From Entrophospora sp. SA101 (lineage: Eukaryota > Glomeromycota > Glomeromycetes > Entrophosporales > Entrophosporaceae): a stretch of DNA of 47,892 bases. Below are positions 34,399 through 47,058 of this stretch, piece after piece. The notes under the pieces are model-generated. The model ran no database searches, was not told the DNA's origin, and worked only from the letters and a program-made list of their open reading frames with translations. The position numbers and the translations under genes were made by a program. Location: the NCBI GenBank assembly GCA_958430865.1, contig CAUDNR010004112.1, forward strand, positions 5,498-53,389, read 5' to 3'. Positions within the stretch are counted from its first letter, which is position 1, and the number at the start of each line of letters is the position of its first letter.

Positions 34399-34570
34399 GC
34401 TACAATTGTCATTCGAGTGACATGAAAAATAGAAAATTGCATGTCAAGTCACCTGCATATCCCAATAACTCTCAGATGGTGATACAAATGCAATCTACAC
34501 GTCACCTGATAAGTATACTATAAACGTCTCATCTTTGATGAGGCAAATGCAAATTGCTTGTCATACCCAA

Positions 34571-34947
34571 GACTATTATCCCTTAAACTGTCCACATTTT
34601 CAAATAAGGTAATTTCGAGAAATTTATTGGTAAATTACAAAATTCCACCAATCAAAATTAACCAAATCGCACAATAAAAATTTTATTATGAATATATCAA
34701 TTTTTAAGGTAATGATCAACACGGACATGGTAGACTTTTTACAGTTTTACAAAACCCATAATAGATGATAATAAAATTCGAACTTACATTCTTGCTAATG
34801 ATGGCTGAATTTCTATATATAGATCAATGTATAAAATCTCAAATATCATTTGTTAATTAGAAAGCATGATGATCAGAAAAAATTTTCTATATATATAAAA
34901 AAATTTGATCATACAAATTTGTACAATAGCCAGTTTAAGGGATAGTC
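34571..34947. mobile_element. Possible MITE, TTATCCCTTAAAC family, copy 2
   Basis: Left end gactattatcccttaaactg and right end cagtttaagggatagtc are inverted repeats apart from a 2-3 base indel. Same terminal core as 18379-18645. A 32-base near-perfect palindrome (gttgttttttgtttatataa..., 34956-34987) lies just outside the right end. Confidence 0.55.
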
Positions 34948-35621
34948 TAATCTAAGTTGTTTTTTGTTTATATAAACAAAAAACGACTTATGCCACTTTA
35001 TCACATTGAGATTAGATTTGACAAGTTGATCTAAAAAAGAAATTTTTAAACTTACATTTATTGGATTTTAGCATTTAAAAGATTTCTTTTATCATGGTTT
35101 TTTTTTAAAAAAATTTTTTAATATAAATATTTATTTTTTCATAGTAGAAAATGCTATTATTGTATTATTTTTCAATTGACTGTTTGTTTGAATATCTGTT
35201 TTATAGTCCAGTTTACATAAGAAAAATGTTAGACACAAATTTTCTCTTACAATAGTTAATCCTTTCTTCAAGATACTTCTGATAGTATTATAATTCGTGG
35301 GTCCCATAGTAGACCTGATGCAAATGAGTTTCATATTAACTATTTTGTCTAGACAAATATCATGGTCACATTACATTGTAACACAATTGTGATGCTAAAC
35401 AAACCTGAAATTCTTGGTAATACCAATGTTCACTTTGTCTGGTTTTGTTGCAGTATGCCCATATACTATTTTTCAAATAATTTATTTAATAAAAATTTTT
35501 AACGATATATAGACAAGTATTCAAATTTTTATAATATTATTAGCATTCTTTCTTTTCAAAATATGCATAAATGCTTTTTTGGATTTTTGGCCCCATAAGT
35601 TTAACAATACCTAAATATTTT
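34948..35621. other. AT-rich spacer
   Basis: Holds the palindrome at 34956-34987. The minus ORF at 35131-35334 has no recognisable domain. Confidence 0.5.
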
Positions 35622-36089
35622 CTAAAAAATGTGCAAATCATCAATTTTAAATTTTTCATTATTTTTCTGTTGCTCAAAAAAATTAATAAATGTTTCTAAA
35701 CCATTAATTGTATTTTTTACTGGTATCAAAGGTATTTCTTCATCTGATGATGAATCATCACCATTTTCACCCATTTCTTCAAATTGGACAAGACTTATAA
35801 TTCCTTCATCATTAAGATGTTCTTCAGTTGATACATTTTGATCAAAACTATCAAAATATTCATTTACATCATCAGCATCTGGTAATATAATAATGTTATT
35901 CTCATTATCATCAAGCTCTGAATCTTGAATATTCACATTGACCATAATGATATCATTACTGTTTGGGAGAATTCCTGTCTTAATCCAACAATTTTGAATG
36001 ATTGTTTCAGTGACATTATTCCAAGCCTCTGCAATAAAATAAATAGCTTCTTTTACATTCAGCTTATCTCTAAATATATGCTTCACCAT
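35622..36089 (-). pseudogene. C-terminal fragment of a pogo/Tigger DDE_1 transposase
   Basis: The 155-codon ORF reads KLNVKEAIYFIAEAWNNVT, then NCWIKTGILPNSND, then an acidic tail. The AW..V...TI..CW...GI pattern is the end of DDE_1 (Tigger/Jerky-like) transposases just after the catalytic domain. No catalytic core is found to its right (36090-36730), so it is a fragment. A pogo-type MITE lies about 3 kb away, and the two may belong to one family. Confidence 0.6.
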
Positions 36090-37416
36090 CTGATCTAATT
36101 ATATTCCAAAACCTTCCATTTTTTTAAATAAATTATTAATTTAAAATCAAATGAATTCCGAAAAAATTTTGAGCAAGTTTCATTTGATTATCTGCTACTT
36201 ATTCAAATCTCTTAAAATGGTTAGTGTTTGGATTTATGTTAATTTCAATATAACATCATTAGTATGAATATATAAAGTTCTTGCCACTGTCTTTCTGAAA
36301 GTCTTCCCTTACACAATGAAATAGTTGCATCATCTAGGTCCTCAATTACATATCAAACTCCTTCATCTAAGTCTATTTTTATCATTGCTGCTTTTGTGTT
36401 GTTACCTGTTCCTTCTGAGGTTGTTTCATCATAGTCTTCTGACTCAGGATATCAAATAGAGTGCTTGCTATCTCCTGCTGTCTAAACTGATTCTGAATAC
36501 ATGGATTCTGAATTGCAGCCTGATTCTGTCTCACTAGTTAGAACTGATTCTTATTTGTCAAATTTGCTTAAAATCTACTTTGTGTATATCTTAGATGTTT
36601 TCTTCATCTTCCTTTCACTGTGGATCTTTATTTCAAACCAATATTCTCATCTCAACAAATGTGTAAAAGGTTTAATTTTCCTCATAAATGATGAAATATA
36701 TTTACTCAGTGCTTGGTACTTGTGACCCGATATACTTGTTTTATCTGGAAAATGGATGAGTAATGTAATTACTAATATGTAATTTTTCTTTTAACAAGTT
36801 CTCAGGTTTAGTAAATGAAACAATATAAAATAAACAGGATTCATGAATACCTTTCCACAATTTTATACATTGTGAAATACATCATGCCTCAATGTAATGT
36901 ATTATTTATTTATACAGGACACAGTAAAGATTACAAAAGCAAAATCCCATTCACTATGAATTTATATGTTTAGGAAATACAAATGTGCCATAGTGGTAAT
37001 TCTAACATCCCCAACACTAATGATTCCAATAATCTAACATCATCTAATCGAAACCTAAACCTAAATACAATCACAGCAGAAACAATACTTATAACTAACA
37101 CCACCTGATATAGTTGGTGAATAATTGATAACATTAATAATAAATACACAGTGAAAACTTATGATAAAATTCACGTGATATAAATTAAATGCAAAAAAAA
37201 ATTTTTATTTAATAATTTTAATAATAATAATAATGATAAACATCAAATAAATATATATGTATATAAAAAAAAATTAAAAAATATTAATATCATTATTGAC
37301 TTATAAATTCGTCAATTCGACATTGTTTTGCTTCTTGGGTACTTCTATAACCGATAAGAAATAATACACTACGCGTCATTTATCTTATAAAATTGGACTA
37401 GCCAAAAAAGGCAAGT
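36090..37416. other. Region without recognised genes
   Basis: Short ORFs only (for example 36501-36725 plus). Part of the stretch at 36340-36550 is less AT-rich and may be old coding debris in mixed frames, but no motif could be named. Confidence 0.4.
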
Positions 37417-37708
37417 ATCATTATTATCCGCAGCCCATGCAGACAATTTCCGAAAGGTTACACCTTTATCCCTCAGTTCGTAGGGATAGAGCCTCAGCCT
37501 GGGAAAACATATGAGAGGAATATCCCCTTATCAATCTTATTGATCTTTGGATATCATTCGGATAATTCACTCAAGATCTACAGACCAGGGGATCAAAGAT
37601 ATATCCGTGCGTTTATCCCTAGCCAGGCTAAAGGTGTATCACTCTGAACACAGGGATAAAGGTCAGACCTACCCAGAAATCTTCCGCATATGGTGATTAT
37701 CCGTGACA

Positions 37709-37709
<1 letters not shown>
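37417..37709. mobile_element. GC-richer inverted-repeat island
   Basis: Starts ttattatccgcag and ends tgattatccgtga. Inside, acctttatccct (about 37460) pairs with agggataaaggt (about 37651), and several other ttatccct/agggata motifs are arranged on both strands. Base composition is clearly richer in GC than the flanks, and an (AAT)n(ATT)n tract abuts the right side. It is probably a decayed foldback element; no family named. Confidence 0.5.
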
Positions 37710-37750
<41 letters not shown>

Positions 37751-37751
37751 A
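37709..37751. repeat. (AAT)n(ATT)n palindromic microsatellite
   Basis: Eight to nine aat units are followed directly by att units, giving a self-complementary tract. Confidence 0.9.
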
Positions 37752-39545
37752 GAAAGATTTAGTTTTGAAAATTTATCTGTTAAACCCTAAATCTGCTAAA
37801 CCGAGACTCAGTGAAAAATGAACATCTTTAAATTCTTCATCTACATGATCTCCAATTGTTGTAAACAAATTTTTTATTTTTTTGTTAAATGTTGAACTGG
37901 AATGAGTTTTTTTTAATGGTGGATTATTATTATTATAGTTAAAATCACAATATAATTACAACAAATTTTAAATGCTATTTTTTTTCTTTCTTGTGTCTCA
38001 TAGATTCATTGAAACAAGGTTTAACTGTATTCCCTTACCTCCTGGTTTTTTGGAAACATATACTTTTCCATTGGTAGACATTGATGTTAAAGAAGATGAT
38101 ATATATATGGATTTTAGATATATTATTAATGCACAATTAAAAACCTGATACATGCTATTGTAACAAAAAAATTAATGTTTATTATATTTTTATTTATTAT
38201 AATATTCAAATATAATAAAATTAAGAAAAAGAAATTCTTTGCATTTGATCCATTTGATCATAACCAGTTAAAAACGAGTGAACTTTATTATAATGACCCA
38301 TTGATTGTTGTTTGATATTAATGAAAGCTGTTTTGGTGATAGCCACACATGTTTAAGGAATGTCAAATATGTTGGAAATAAAATGGAAGGAATTTGGAAT
38401 CTTTTTTATTTAATTATTATAAATTATAAAATAAAGTAAAATGGTATAAACATGTGCATACATGAACCTAGGTTATAGAGACAATCCTATTTGTGGTCAA
38501 GGTTGGTGATGAAAATATTTTGGTGTAAAAATATTTTATCGATAAAAGTGACAAAGTGACAAAGGGCAAAAAGTCAAAAGTCAAAATGTATGGCAAAGGT
38601 GATAAAGGTGACAAAGGTGACAAAAGTATAAAATCATGTTTCTTGGACACTTATGTAAAATTTTAACAGGAATCGCTGCTTCACATTTATTGTTGGTTTC
38701 ATAACTTTCTTCAGAATCTGTAGAATCATCTGATAATTGTTGAAATACTTCTTCATTTACTAGTTCTAAAAATTCATTCATTGATTCATTAACTAATTCT
38801 AATGGGTCATACATAATCTGAATTATTATTATTATTATAATCTTCTAATTCCGTATCCTCGTCCATTTTATCACTGTTTTCTATTTTTTTTTTTTTTAAT
38901 AATTGGTTTATTTTTATTGTTGATTTCGTCATTTTCGTCACTTATCAAATCCCTTAAAATGTATAAATTATATTTTTGTCACCCAACTTTGATGAATAAT
39001 AAGAATATTTCATCCAAATTTCCAACGACAATAATATTTTACAAATAATAAAAAGATCGAATTCTTATAATCCTACACAATTAAAACCTTTGAAAATGTC
39101 CCAACAACAATCATCATCCATTAAAAAACGTGTATATATTCTGAATAAAAATGTGAATTATATTTATTTATTAAAATAAAATAAAATGTATTTATATTTA
39201 TATTTATTGCTATTGTAATTTATTAATATATATTTATATTATTTATTAACATTTATATTTATATTTATTAATACATATTTATTAATATTATTGTATTTAT
39301 TGTTCATTTAAATAAAATTTATATTACTATTGTATATTATTGTATTTAATATTCATTTATTTAATAACCATTAAACAATATGAATCTAATAGTAATGAAA
39401 TTTTGCAAATAAGTAAGAAAATATAAATAAAATTAATCCTTAGTCATAATGACTGTATCCATTCAAACCATTATTTCTTCGTGGGCTTTAAACTTATTTA
39501 TCCAAGTGAATCTTTTTGGTTATTTAATCATTATAATTATAGCAT
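37752..39545. other. AT-rich region with simple repeats
   Basis: Contains a lone pogo-type end at 37793-37814, a 9-base aaggtgaca tandem at about 38545-38632, and (tttata)n-like DNA at 39180-39360. The minus ORF at 38581-38814 starts with an acidic stretch and runs into the tandem repeat; no domain was recognised. Confidence 0.5.
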
Positions 39546-40973
39546 TTACGGAGGTGTAGAAGATGAAGTAGCTTTTGTAGTATCGATATTGGTGGTGTTG
39601 GTAATAGTGGGTATTAATGGTGTTTTTGTAGCAGTGGCAGCAGCAGCAGCAGCAGCAGCGCTGGTTGTGGTGGTTAAAGGAGGTGACGATGATGATGGTG
39701 GTGATGATGAGGATGTAAGAGTTATTCCTTTATCAGATGCTCCGAGATTTGAGGATGATGGGTTGATAAGAGCAGCTGATAGATCAACAATGGCTTGAAT
39801 GCCTTTATCACTTGTAGAAGATTCTTCAATATTTTCAAATGGTTGTTCTTCGTCGTCAGCTGATGAATTATCAATAACAATATTATTTGGAGATTGAGTA
39901 ACTACTTCTTCTTGAAGTTTTTCAGCAACAGAAGAATCTTCTTGTTCAGCCAAAACTTGTTCCCAATCTATACTGTTGTCTACAGCAGCTTCAAGATCGG
40001 CAAAACTTCTACATAAAGGACATAAAAATCCTGAATGATGAGAAAACAAAGTTGGCCGTATGCATTTGTAATGAAAAACATGCGAACAAGGTGCAAGAAA
40101 TAAAGCTTGATAAGGTCCAATTCCACCCAAACAAATACAACAATCAACTATTTGTTGTTTTGTTCCTTCTATATTTCCCATTTGAGTTATTTGCTTGAAT
40201 TGTTTTAAAGCATTTAAACTATAAATTATTAAACATTAATTATATTAATCATTAATCATTTAATGAAAATTATATATATATATATATAAAGATTATATAA
40301 AAACCTAAACTGATTAATTGGTCTTCTCCATGAATAATTTAATTCTATTCTCATCTTCACACAACGATAAATTTCTATATATATAATTAATTAATAATCA
40401 AAATAATTAAAACGTATTGTTGGCGAAATAAAAATAAATTTCTTTACCTTCAGTTCCGCCTTGGTAGTCAACACCAAGTTGTACAACATCTCCATCATTT
40501 AACAAGAATGCTTTACTTTCTGAATTTGGAGGTGACAATCTTACATGATTAAGAAATGTTCCTGAAGAAGATTTAGTATCTTTTATGAGAAACTTTACAA
40601 AAAAAAATAAACCGGTAATTATATTATTAAAAATTTAATTATTTAATTATCAGATAAAAAATAGTTGTCATTGTTGTTGTTGTTATTGTTGTTATTACTA
40701 TTATTATACCTTTCCTTCACTACACCAAATTTCAGCATGGCCTCTTGAAACAACTTTACTTTTAAAAGCTACTCTGTTTGGAACATGAGCTTTATCAGTA
40801 AAACGTCCTATTTTAATCACAACATCTTCAGGCACTTCTCTTTCAATGATGTTAAAATGTAAGGAACGAGAGCCTTCAATATGAGGTACTATACGGAGTG
40901 CAGGGACTTTAGGTTTTTGATCTTGAGACAACGCCTGTAATTCTGGTGACATTTCACAAGTAACTAAGACCAA
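39546..40973 (-). CDS. FHA-RING E3 ubiquitin ligase, Dma1-like
   Basis: Phosphopeptide-binding ubiquitin ligase. Yeast and fission yeast Dma proteins of this architecture act in the spindle checkpoint and septation. Exons 40973-40710, 40592-40448, 40374-40305 and 40218-39546 join in frame for about 383 residues. The FHA domain (about residues 25-135) shows KIGRF, SRGHAEIW and DTKSSSGTFLN; the RING (about 186-230) shows CCICLGG, CSHVFHYKC and CPLC. The C-terminus is Ser/Thr-rich with a poly-Ala run encoded by a GCT/GCA repeat at about 39634-39660. ATG 40952 (MSPEL) is an alternative start. An upstream intron acceptor (gtcttag) just before codon 1 means an earlier exon is possible. The plus ORF at 39481-39798 is a shadow. 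Confidence 0.88.
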
Positions 40974-42151
40974 ACATAAAGTTTCATATTTATTATAATT
41001 AGATGGATTAGTTTAATAACAATAATAATAATAATAAATATTTATTAATTATTATTATTATTACCTTTTCTCGAAAAAATACTTAGTTATTATTATCTGA
41101 TGTATTGGCATTATATTATTAAATTATAAATAACTCGGTTACTTCAAAAAAAAATTTATAATATTTTTAATTAAAAAAAAATATGTATTAAAAGACCATA
41201 CATACCTTTCTTTATACTTTAACTTTGCTTTGCATTTATATATATTTATATTTATTTTTTTTATGATTCGTGTAACGAAAATTTGGAGTAAACATTTTTA
41301 CCCTTTTAATTGTTCATTTAAAAAAACATGACTATCAATTTTTCCCTATTATTGAAAGATGAAACTTTTAATTTCCTCTAACACTAACGAAAATATAAGA
41401 CAAACATATCCATATTAATATTGATAATTACTTCGGAATCCTATGTATGGTGCTGTGTGATATTTGCTAAAACTTGTGCTATTAATAATTTCCTTCAATA
41501 ACATAATTAAGTTGGGCCAAAATTTTCACCCCTTTTGATAAGTCGGGTCACGAGTGACTATTATTTCAAGAGCATGTGACTTAGTGTCAAAAATTTTATT
41601 ATTATATAGTTAGCGCAAACTTTACTTTCTGTCCTACCTTTCGATTTTAGTTTTATTAGTTGACAGAATAGGCCTCTTGTTTAACGAAATGAAGAGATTT
41701 TCCCAAAAAAAATTATTTGTCTATTCATGTACAGCAAAACCTTGTTACAAGAAAAAAAAATTTTTTAGAGTATAATTACTAACCGCGTTACAATGAAGTC
41801 ACGTGACAAATAACCAATGAAAATGCGTTAAAAATCGTATGATATGAAAAAAAACATTCATGATTTAAAAATTTAAAAATTGTAATAGTTTCCATGATTT
41901 AGAAATTATAATAAAACATGATTATTTCTACAATTTAAAATTGTAAGTTTAAACATTTTTATGAAATTCTAAAAGGTATAATAAATACAAGTCTCATTGT
42001 TTGGATGGTTATGTATTAAAAAAAAGTTACAACCATTGTCATCTAAAAAGTGAAACTTTATTACAGCTGAACAAAAAAGAGAAATTTGCTTATCAAAAAG
42101 AAATAAACCTCAACCTAAAATGTTGAATTAACAGCATAATGTGGTTATACA
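40974..42151. other. Intergenic region upstream of the FHA-RING gene
   Basis: Includes aat/att tracts near 41020-41062 and probably the promoter or first exon of the FHA-RING gene. No other gene was seen. Confidence 0.5.
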
Positions 42152-42530
42152 TTTTCGTGCAAAGTTATCGAATTGGACATTTTTGTGTCAATTTTTCCCC
42201 GCCGATCACTATGTACAATTCACTCATTCATAGACGGATCGTCAATTAATGATTAATAAAAATAATGATTCTATCAGAGTTTTATTTTATTAGAATGTTA
42301 ATTATCTATTGTTTTTCTCTGCGAGGACCCGAAGCTATGCTTTTTCAAACGAAGACCAGAAGTTATCCTTTGTTGATCACTACAATAAGGATAAAGATGA
42401 GTTTATTATTGAAAAGTAACTTAATCAATCAATATTGATATTGTGAAAACTTTCATAATTACTTACACAGTAATTTGATAATAATTATAAAAAGCCTTTG
42501 CGTAAACTAAAATTAGTTGACCCTGGAACA
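42152..42530 (+). repeat. Composite of repeats R3 (42152-42249) and R2 (42293-42530)
   Basis: R3 keeps CpG sites that are CpA or TpG at 33010-33106. R2 matches 252-494. Their adjacency here, and not at the other sites, suggests a longer parental element. Confidence 0.7.
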
Positions 42531-42901
42531 TAAAGTACCGAATTCTTAATCGATGATTTTATCTACCCCGATCATGTATCACGTTATAAGAAGAAATGTT
42601 CGAGTTTAGTAGTAAATGAGTGTGTGGGAATTGATTTTGTACTCAGCAAAAGAGAAACCTGGCTTCTTGGAAACAATTGATGAAGCAAAGGAGAGATTGT
42701 GATACACAAATAAAAAGAGTTTGGAATATATATTATAAGTTTTTTTGGGAGCTTTTAAAACAATTTTATTTATTTCATCTTTGCAACGAATTTGACGTAA
42801 TAATTTTACAACTTTGGTAACATTTCGTCAAACATCATTACCCTAAGGTTTACATTGCAATAACATTAGAAAAAAGAGCACAATTTGACCCATAATTTAT
42901 A
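42531..42901. other. AT-rich spacer
   Basis: No supported gene. Confidence 0.5.
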
Positions 42902-42973
42902 ATATTGGGCGCGCGATGGACAATTTCAGTGACATCCGGGATGTCATGATATTGGCCGCTGCGCGCCCAATAT
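42902..42973. repeat. 72-bp GC-rich palindrome
   Basis: Outer arms atattgggcgcgc (42902-42914) and gcgcgcccaatat (42961-42973) are perfect. The centre tgacatcc-g-ggatgtca is also perfect, and the bases between pair in part. The whole could form one long hairpin. It is a striking GC island in AT-rich DNA. Confidence 0.85.
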
Positions 42974-44494
42974 CTTATACTTAACGTTAAAAATTTTGAA
43001 ACTGTCTACTATAACGAAATTGAATTTCACCGATCGATTGATTTTTATATTTTAATGATTTTTTTTTTAAAAAAATATTTACTATATATAAGAGTAATGG
43101 TGTTTTTTTTTTTTGATGAAAAAATTTGCTATACAAAATTTTTGGTTCCATAATAAATCGTTGACTACTAATAAGCTTGACCATATTAAACCTAATACTA
43201 ACCAACCCTTTTTGTAATAATAATAAGTTGACCCTATCAATGATTTTTGATATTTGAGACAATAAAACTCAATGTTCCCAAATAATTACCATGATAATAA
43301 CGGTAAATTGAAAATGGCATTTTTATTATGTTTGTAATTTGAAATTATTAAAATCTTCATCTATTATTTCTCGACTCTCCCTATTGTTAATGATATTTCG
43401 AATTAAATCATCACTAAAATTAATAGAATCCAAAAATTATCCCAATAAAATATCTCATATTGTGGCAAAGTAAAACAACTGTTCGAACATATCTTATACA
43501 ACAAATCTTTTCTGGGTTTTAGAGCTCTCCATAATGATTTTTTTCTATTGGTAAACTGCTTCAAGACTTGACCAATGATCTCAAAATGACAATTCTAATG
43601 TTTTAGGAAACTTCTAATTGATATTTGATATCCAAATCTTCTATTTTACTTTATTCATCTAACTTCTGAATTGCCTTCCATTTTTCGAACTACTATAGTA
43701 ATATATCAAACAAAACTTAAGCTTTCTATTAGTATGTGTGGTTTCCTGTTTCTTGTTGTAAAATGCTTATTAGGCAATGGAAAACTCTAAAATCGCTATC
43801 TTTTGAACCGGATAGATAGGATTTGGGTATTTTTGTTCAGCTTCCATTTTCACCAAAAAAATTCATTGCATTGACGTGTAAAAAAAACGTCACTTCTTAA
43901 ATCGCCTTTAACAAAATCCAATAGCCAATTTAAATTTATACCAAAATAGCTCAGTGGCGATAAAAAAATTATGATTATAATAAGCATATTATATTATTCG
44001 CAATTCAGACGTAATCCGCGTATATTTTTTTATTATTGTGGATTACAAGTGAGTCCTGAACAATACACACTTCTTATTTGCATGCGTTTTCTTGATGAAG
44101 TAAGTATAGATAACATGATAGTTGTGTGTTTATTTTTTAAAAAGGTCATATGAAATTTCGGATATCGGATATGATTGAAATAACAAGATTTTTTATTATT
44201 ATCAAAAAGAAAAAAAACTTCTTTTATAAATTAAACGAGATGAATGTTCAATGGATAGAATAACTCGTGTCAATATTTAGGTATTTAACTCCAAATGATA
44301 TGATTAAATTTTGACATAGTTTTGGAAACGAATCAATTATCTGCCACAAAAAGAAATCGGAGTTGTATCAGTGGACCATGCATAATAAGAAAGCAACCTT
44401 TGTTAAAAAATACATGACTCGAGGCAAACCCTCGATTGTTTCTTCTTTCGTCGATATCTTTTCTTTTTTTCAAATAATTCCATATAAAAATTTT
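42974..44494. other. Region without recognised genes
   Basis: ORFs at 42987-43262 (minus) and 43971-44153 (plus) have no recognisable domain. Confidence 0.45.
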
Positions 44495-44745
44495 AATTCA
44501 CTTCTTGAATAAAATATAGCACTTCTTTGCCTGTGTACCATTTTACCAGCTCTTCCACTTTCTTGAACATGCTGACTAGAGCTTAAGGGAAAATTATAAT
44601 ACTTGGATCTGGTGTATTAACTAACACCCATATCAAATGCATTTGTTGAATTTCTATAATCATTTTTGTCATTCTAATCTTCTATTTAGATAATGATGGA
44701 TTTTTTTTTCTTCGGTTAAATTTCCACTGAAATAGATCCATTTCA
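44495..44745 (-). pseudogene. RecQ-like helicase remnant
   Basis: Minus strand reads STNAFDMGVS, a stop, then YYNFPLSSSQHVQESGRAG and RSAIFYS. This corresponds to helicase motifs V and VI of RecQ proteins (TNAFGMG; YxQESGRAGRDG; FYS), with Gly replaced by Asp in the first and the RDG lost. Upstream, SGNLTEEKK fits the preceding RecQ block in a shifted frame. Only about 80 residues survive. Confidence 0.6.
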
Positions 44746-45443
44746 CAACATATGTTTTTGAGTTTATAATTATAAATATCTAGAAAATGTTGAAACAAGC
44801 AAATGATAAAGATCAAATCACAGCAAGATTATTCTCATCTTTTCACATGGGTATGAACATCCTTTTCTGGCAGTGTTATCATTATTGAAGAATTGGGAAA
44901 AGAATATTAATCTGCTACACCATTCCAAGCTTTACAAAAATATTGATGTATGTATATATGTAAACATGGTAAGCTTCACCAATTACAAATTGAACCTTAA
45001 AAAATTTGGATATTCTTTTTAACGTCTTTTGAAAACTTAAATTTCTTGATTTGACTACTCCGTCTTTATTTCCAAAATACTCCTAATTACAAAGAAACCC
45101 ACCTTATGGAAAATTAGGCACGTAAAAGATACATAAAAGATAAGTATAACTTCATTATAATTGCTTTTTTGAAAATACATGAAATCTTCCAGTGAAAGAC
45201 CGTATAAAAGTAGGAAAAATGTATGCTCGGAATTAGAATTTCGCATCTTTTAATTCTGGAATACTAATTGCAGTAGCGGTAGATAATGATCTAAAAAAGT
45301 ACAAATATAAACATAAAAGTTTTTAAGGTCATACTACTGCAAAACCATGTTATTTTCTTATTTACAAAAAAATTTATTATTTTTAAATATAAGTTATAAA
45401 TTAAGATAATATAAATATAAAAAAAAAACTAATTAAAAATTAA
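44746..45443. other. Spacer between RecQ remnant and VAC14
   Basis: Includes the VAC14 3' flank. The minus ORF at 45055-45246 is not recognised. Confidence 0.45.
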
Positions 45444-47014
45444 TTATTTTTTTCCACGTCTATTGTTACCACCGCTATTACTTGTTGGAGGGCTTTGTGA
45501 ATACGAATTTATGTTATTGCCATAATGACCGTGATCACTATTTGCACTAGAAGAACTAAGTCGTCTTCTTGGTTGATTATGATGAGACGATGCTGTTCCG
45601 GTAGTTTTATTATTAGATGTGGATGATGATGTTGTTGTCTCGGCAATTGAATTATTATTATGATGAACACGATTATTACTTGTATTATTTGATATTATAT
45701 TTCCTCCGTTAACATTCCTGCCATTAGAATTTGGTGTATTCTTTAAAGGATTTGTTGTCAACGATGATGTTGAATAATAAGTTGATTTATCACGAGATCT
45801 ACGGGATCGACTTGATTGACTACTCAGTCTACCAATTGTTTGATAAGCTATATATATATTATATATATATATATATGTTTTTTTAAAAAAAAAGATTATT
45901 ATTATTATATAAATATTTAGGTATAAAAACACAAAAGGAATTTACTTTGTCTTGTTTTCTCATGTTTATTTTGCACTGCTCTAAAATGATTTAATAATTC
46001 TTGAAATTTTATTCCTTCATCTTTTGACGATGACGATGACCCCTTGGTGGTAGTAGCACGTTTGGTATCATTTGTAGGTGCACTTTTGTTTAAAAAAAAT
46101 CGTCATCATTATCATTTCAAGAATATGATAATAATTTATAATATATCTGTAATATTTAAGAATTATATAAAACATACCTTTTTGGTATCAAATGCAAAAA
46201 ACCCATTGAACTAACGCTTGTAAGTCGGTTTTTTAAACTGGCAAATGCTCCACTCTGTGGAAGAAGCATCAACAAGCCATATAAGCATTTAAAAAGATAT
46301 GGATATTTCTCAGGTTCAAGAAGCTGTAATCTTAAATCTTTATTATAGGATGAAATCGTTTTTGCTTAGCATTATTAAAATAATAATAGCCATGATTAAG
46401 ATATTTTAATGAACACTCTACTTACATGTGAATACAGGTGATTCCAATAGTTGAACTAGTTTGTCAATTTGAATAAGTAAATTAACAGTAATATCAAGAT
46501 CTGCACTATAGTAATATAAATTGTGACAAATAAATTAGGTAAACAAATATATCTACAATAATAAATATAGAGATATATATATCATATTCACATACAAGCT
46601 TTGTAAAAGATTTGCTGCATGCTCATAAGCTTGTGCCAATAAACACAGCGAAAAAGTGGCAACTGGATTATGACACCACGATTTGTATAAAGCAGTGAAT
46701 AATAGTTGGCCATCTTTTGTTTCTAAATTTTTAAGTCTTTTCCGAAGATCAGAAAGCTCAGGTGAAGTTATAAGGATACTATTAAGATTTTGGACCATAC
46801 TAGAAGCGAATTCTATATCCTAACGAGAACATTGATTAATTAACTAAGATATTTGCCTTTTAATTAAATAAAATTAAAAAAATAAAAGTATTAAATAAAA
46901 TGGATAAAAAAATGTATGTACCTCTTCCTTTTCCAAAATTTCCGCAAAACTTCTATAAATTCTTTCAGAGTCAAGACTTAAACACAAATGACGAATAATT
47001 AAACTACCTCTCAT
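45444..47014 (-). CDS. VAC14: VAC14, C-terminal (Fig4-binding) part
   Basis: VAC14 is the scaffold that holds the PI3P 5-kinase Fab1/PIKfyve and the phosphatase Fig4 on vacuole/endosome membranes. Exons 47014-46922 (5' end uncertain), 46819-46596, 46505-46426, 46337-46178, 46082-45946 and 45847-45444 join in frame for about 365 residues. Visible blocks are [98 protein letters not shown] and [14 protein letters not shown]. The last exon is a Ser/Asn-rich tail. The HEAT-repeat N-terminus does not lie upstream: instead the plus strand carries a VAC14 N-terminal-half exon from 47059. Confidence 0.85.
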
Positions 47015-47058
47015 TTCATTGATTTAATTCAATTTATTTACTTTTGTATTTTATATAG

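Noticed and set aside
37440..37660. Telomere-like array from agggat motifs
   Set aside because: Motifs are spaced irregularly on both strands and are not TTAGGG tandem repeats.
39481..39798. Plus-strand ORF rich in Ala, Val and Asp
   Set aside because: Shadow of the Ser/Ala-rich C-terminus of the FHA-RING gene.
43940..44010. tRNA-like D-arm (tagctcagtggc)
   Set aside because: No acceptor stem, anticodon arm or T-arm could be paired around it.
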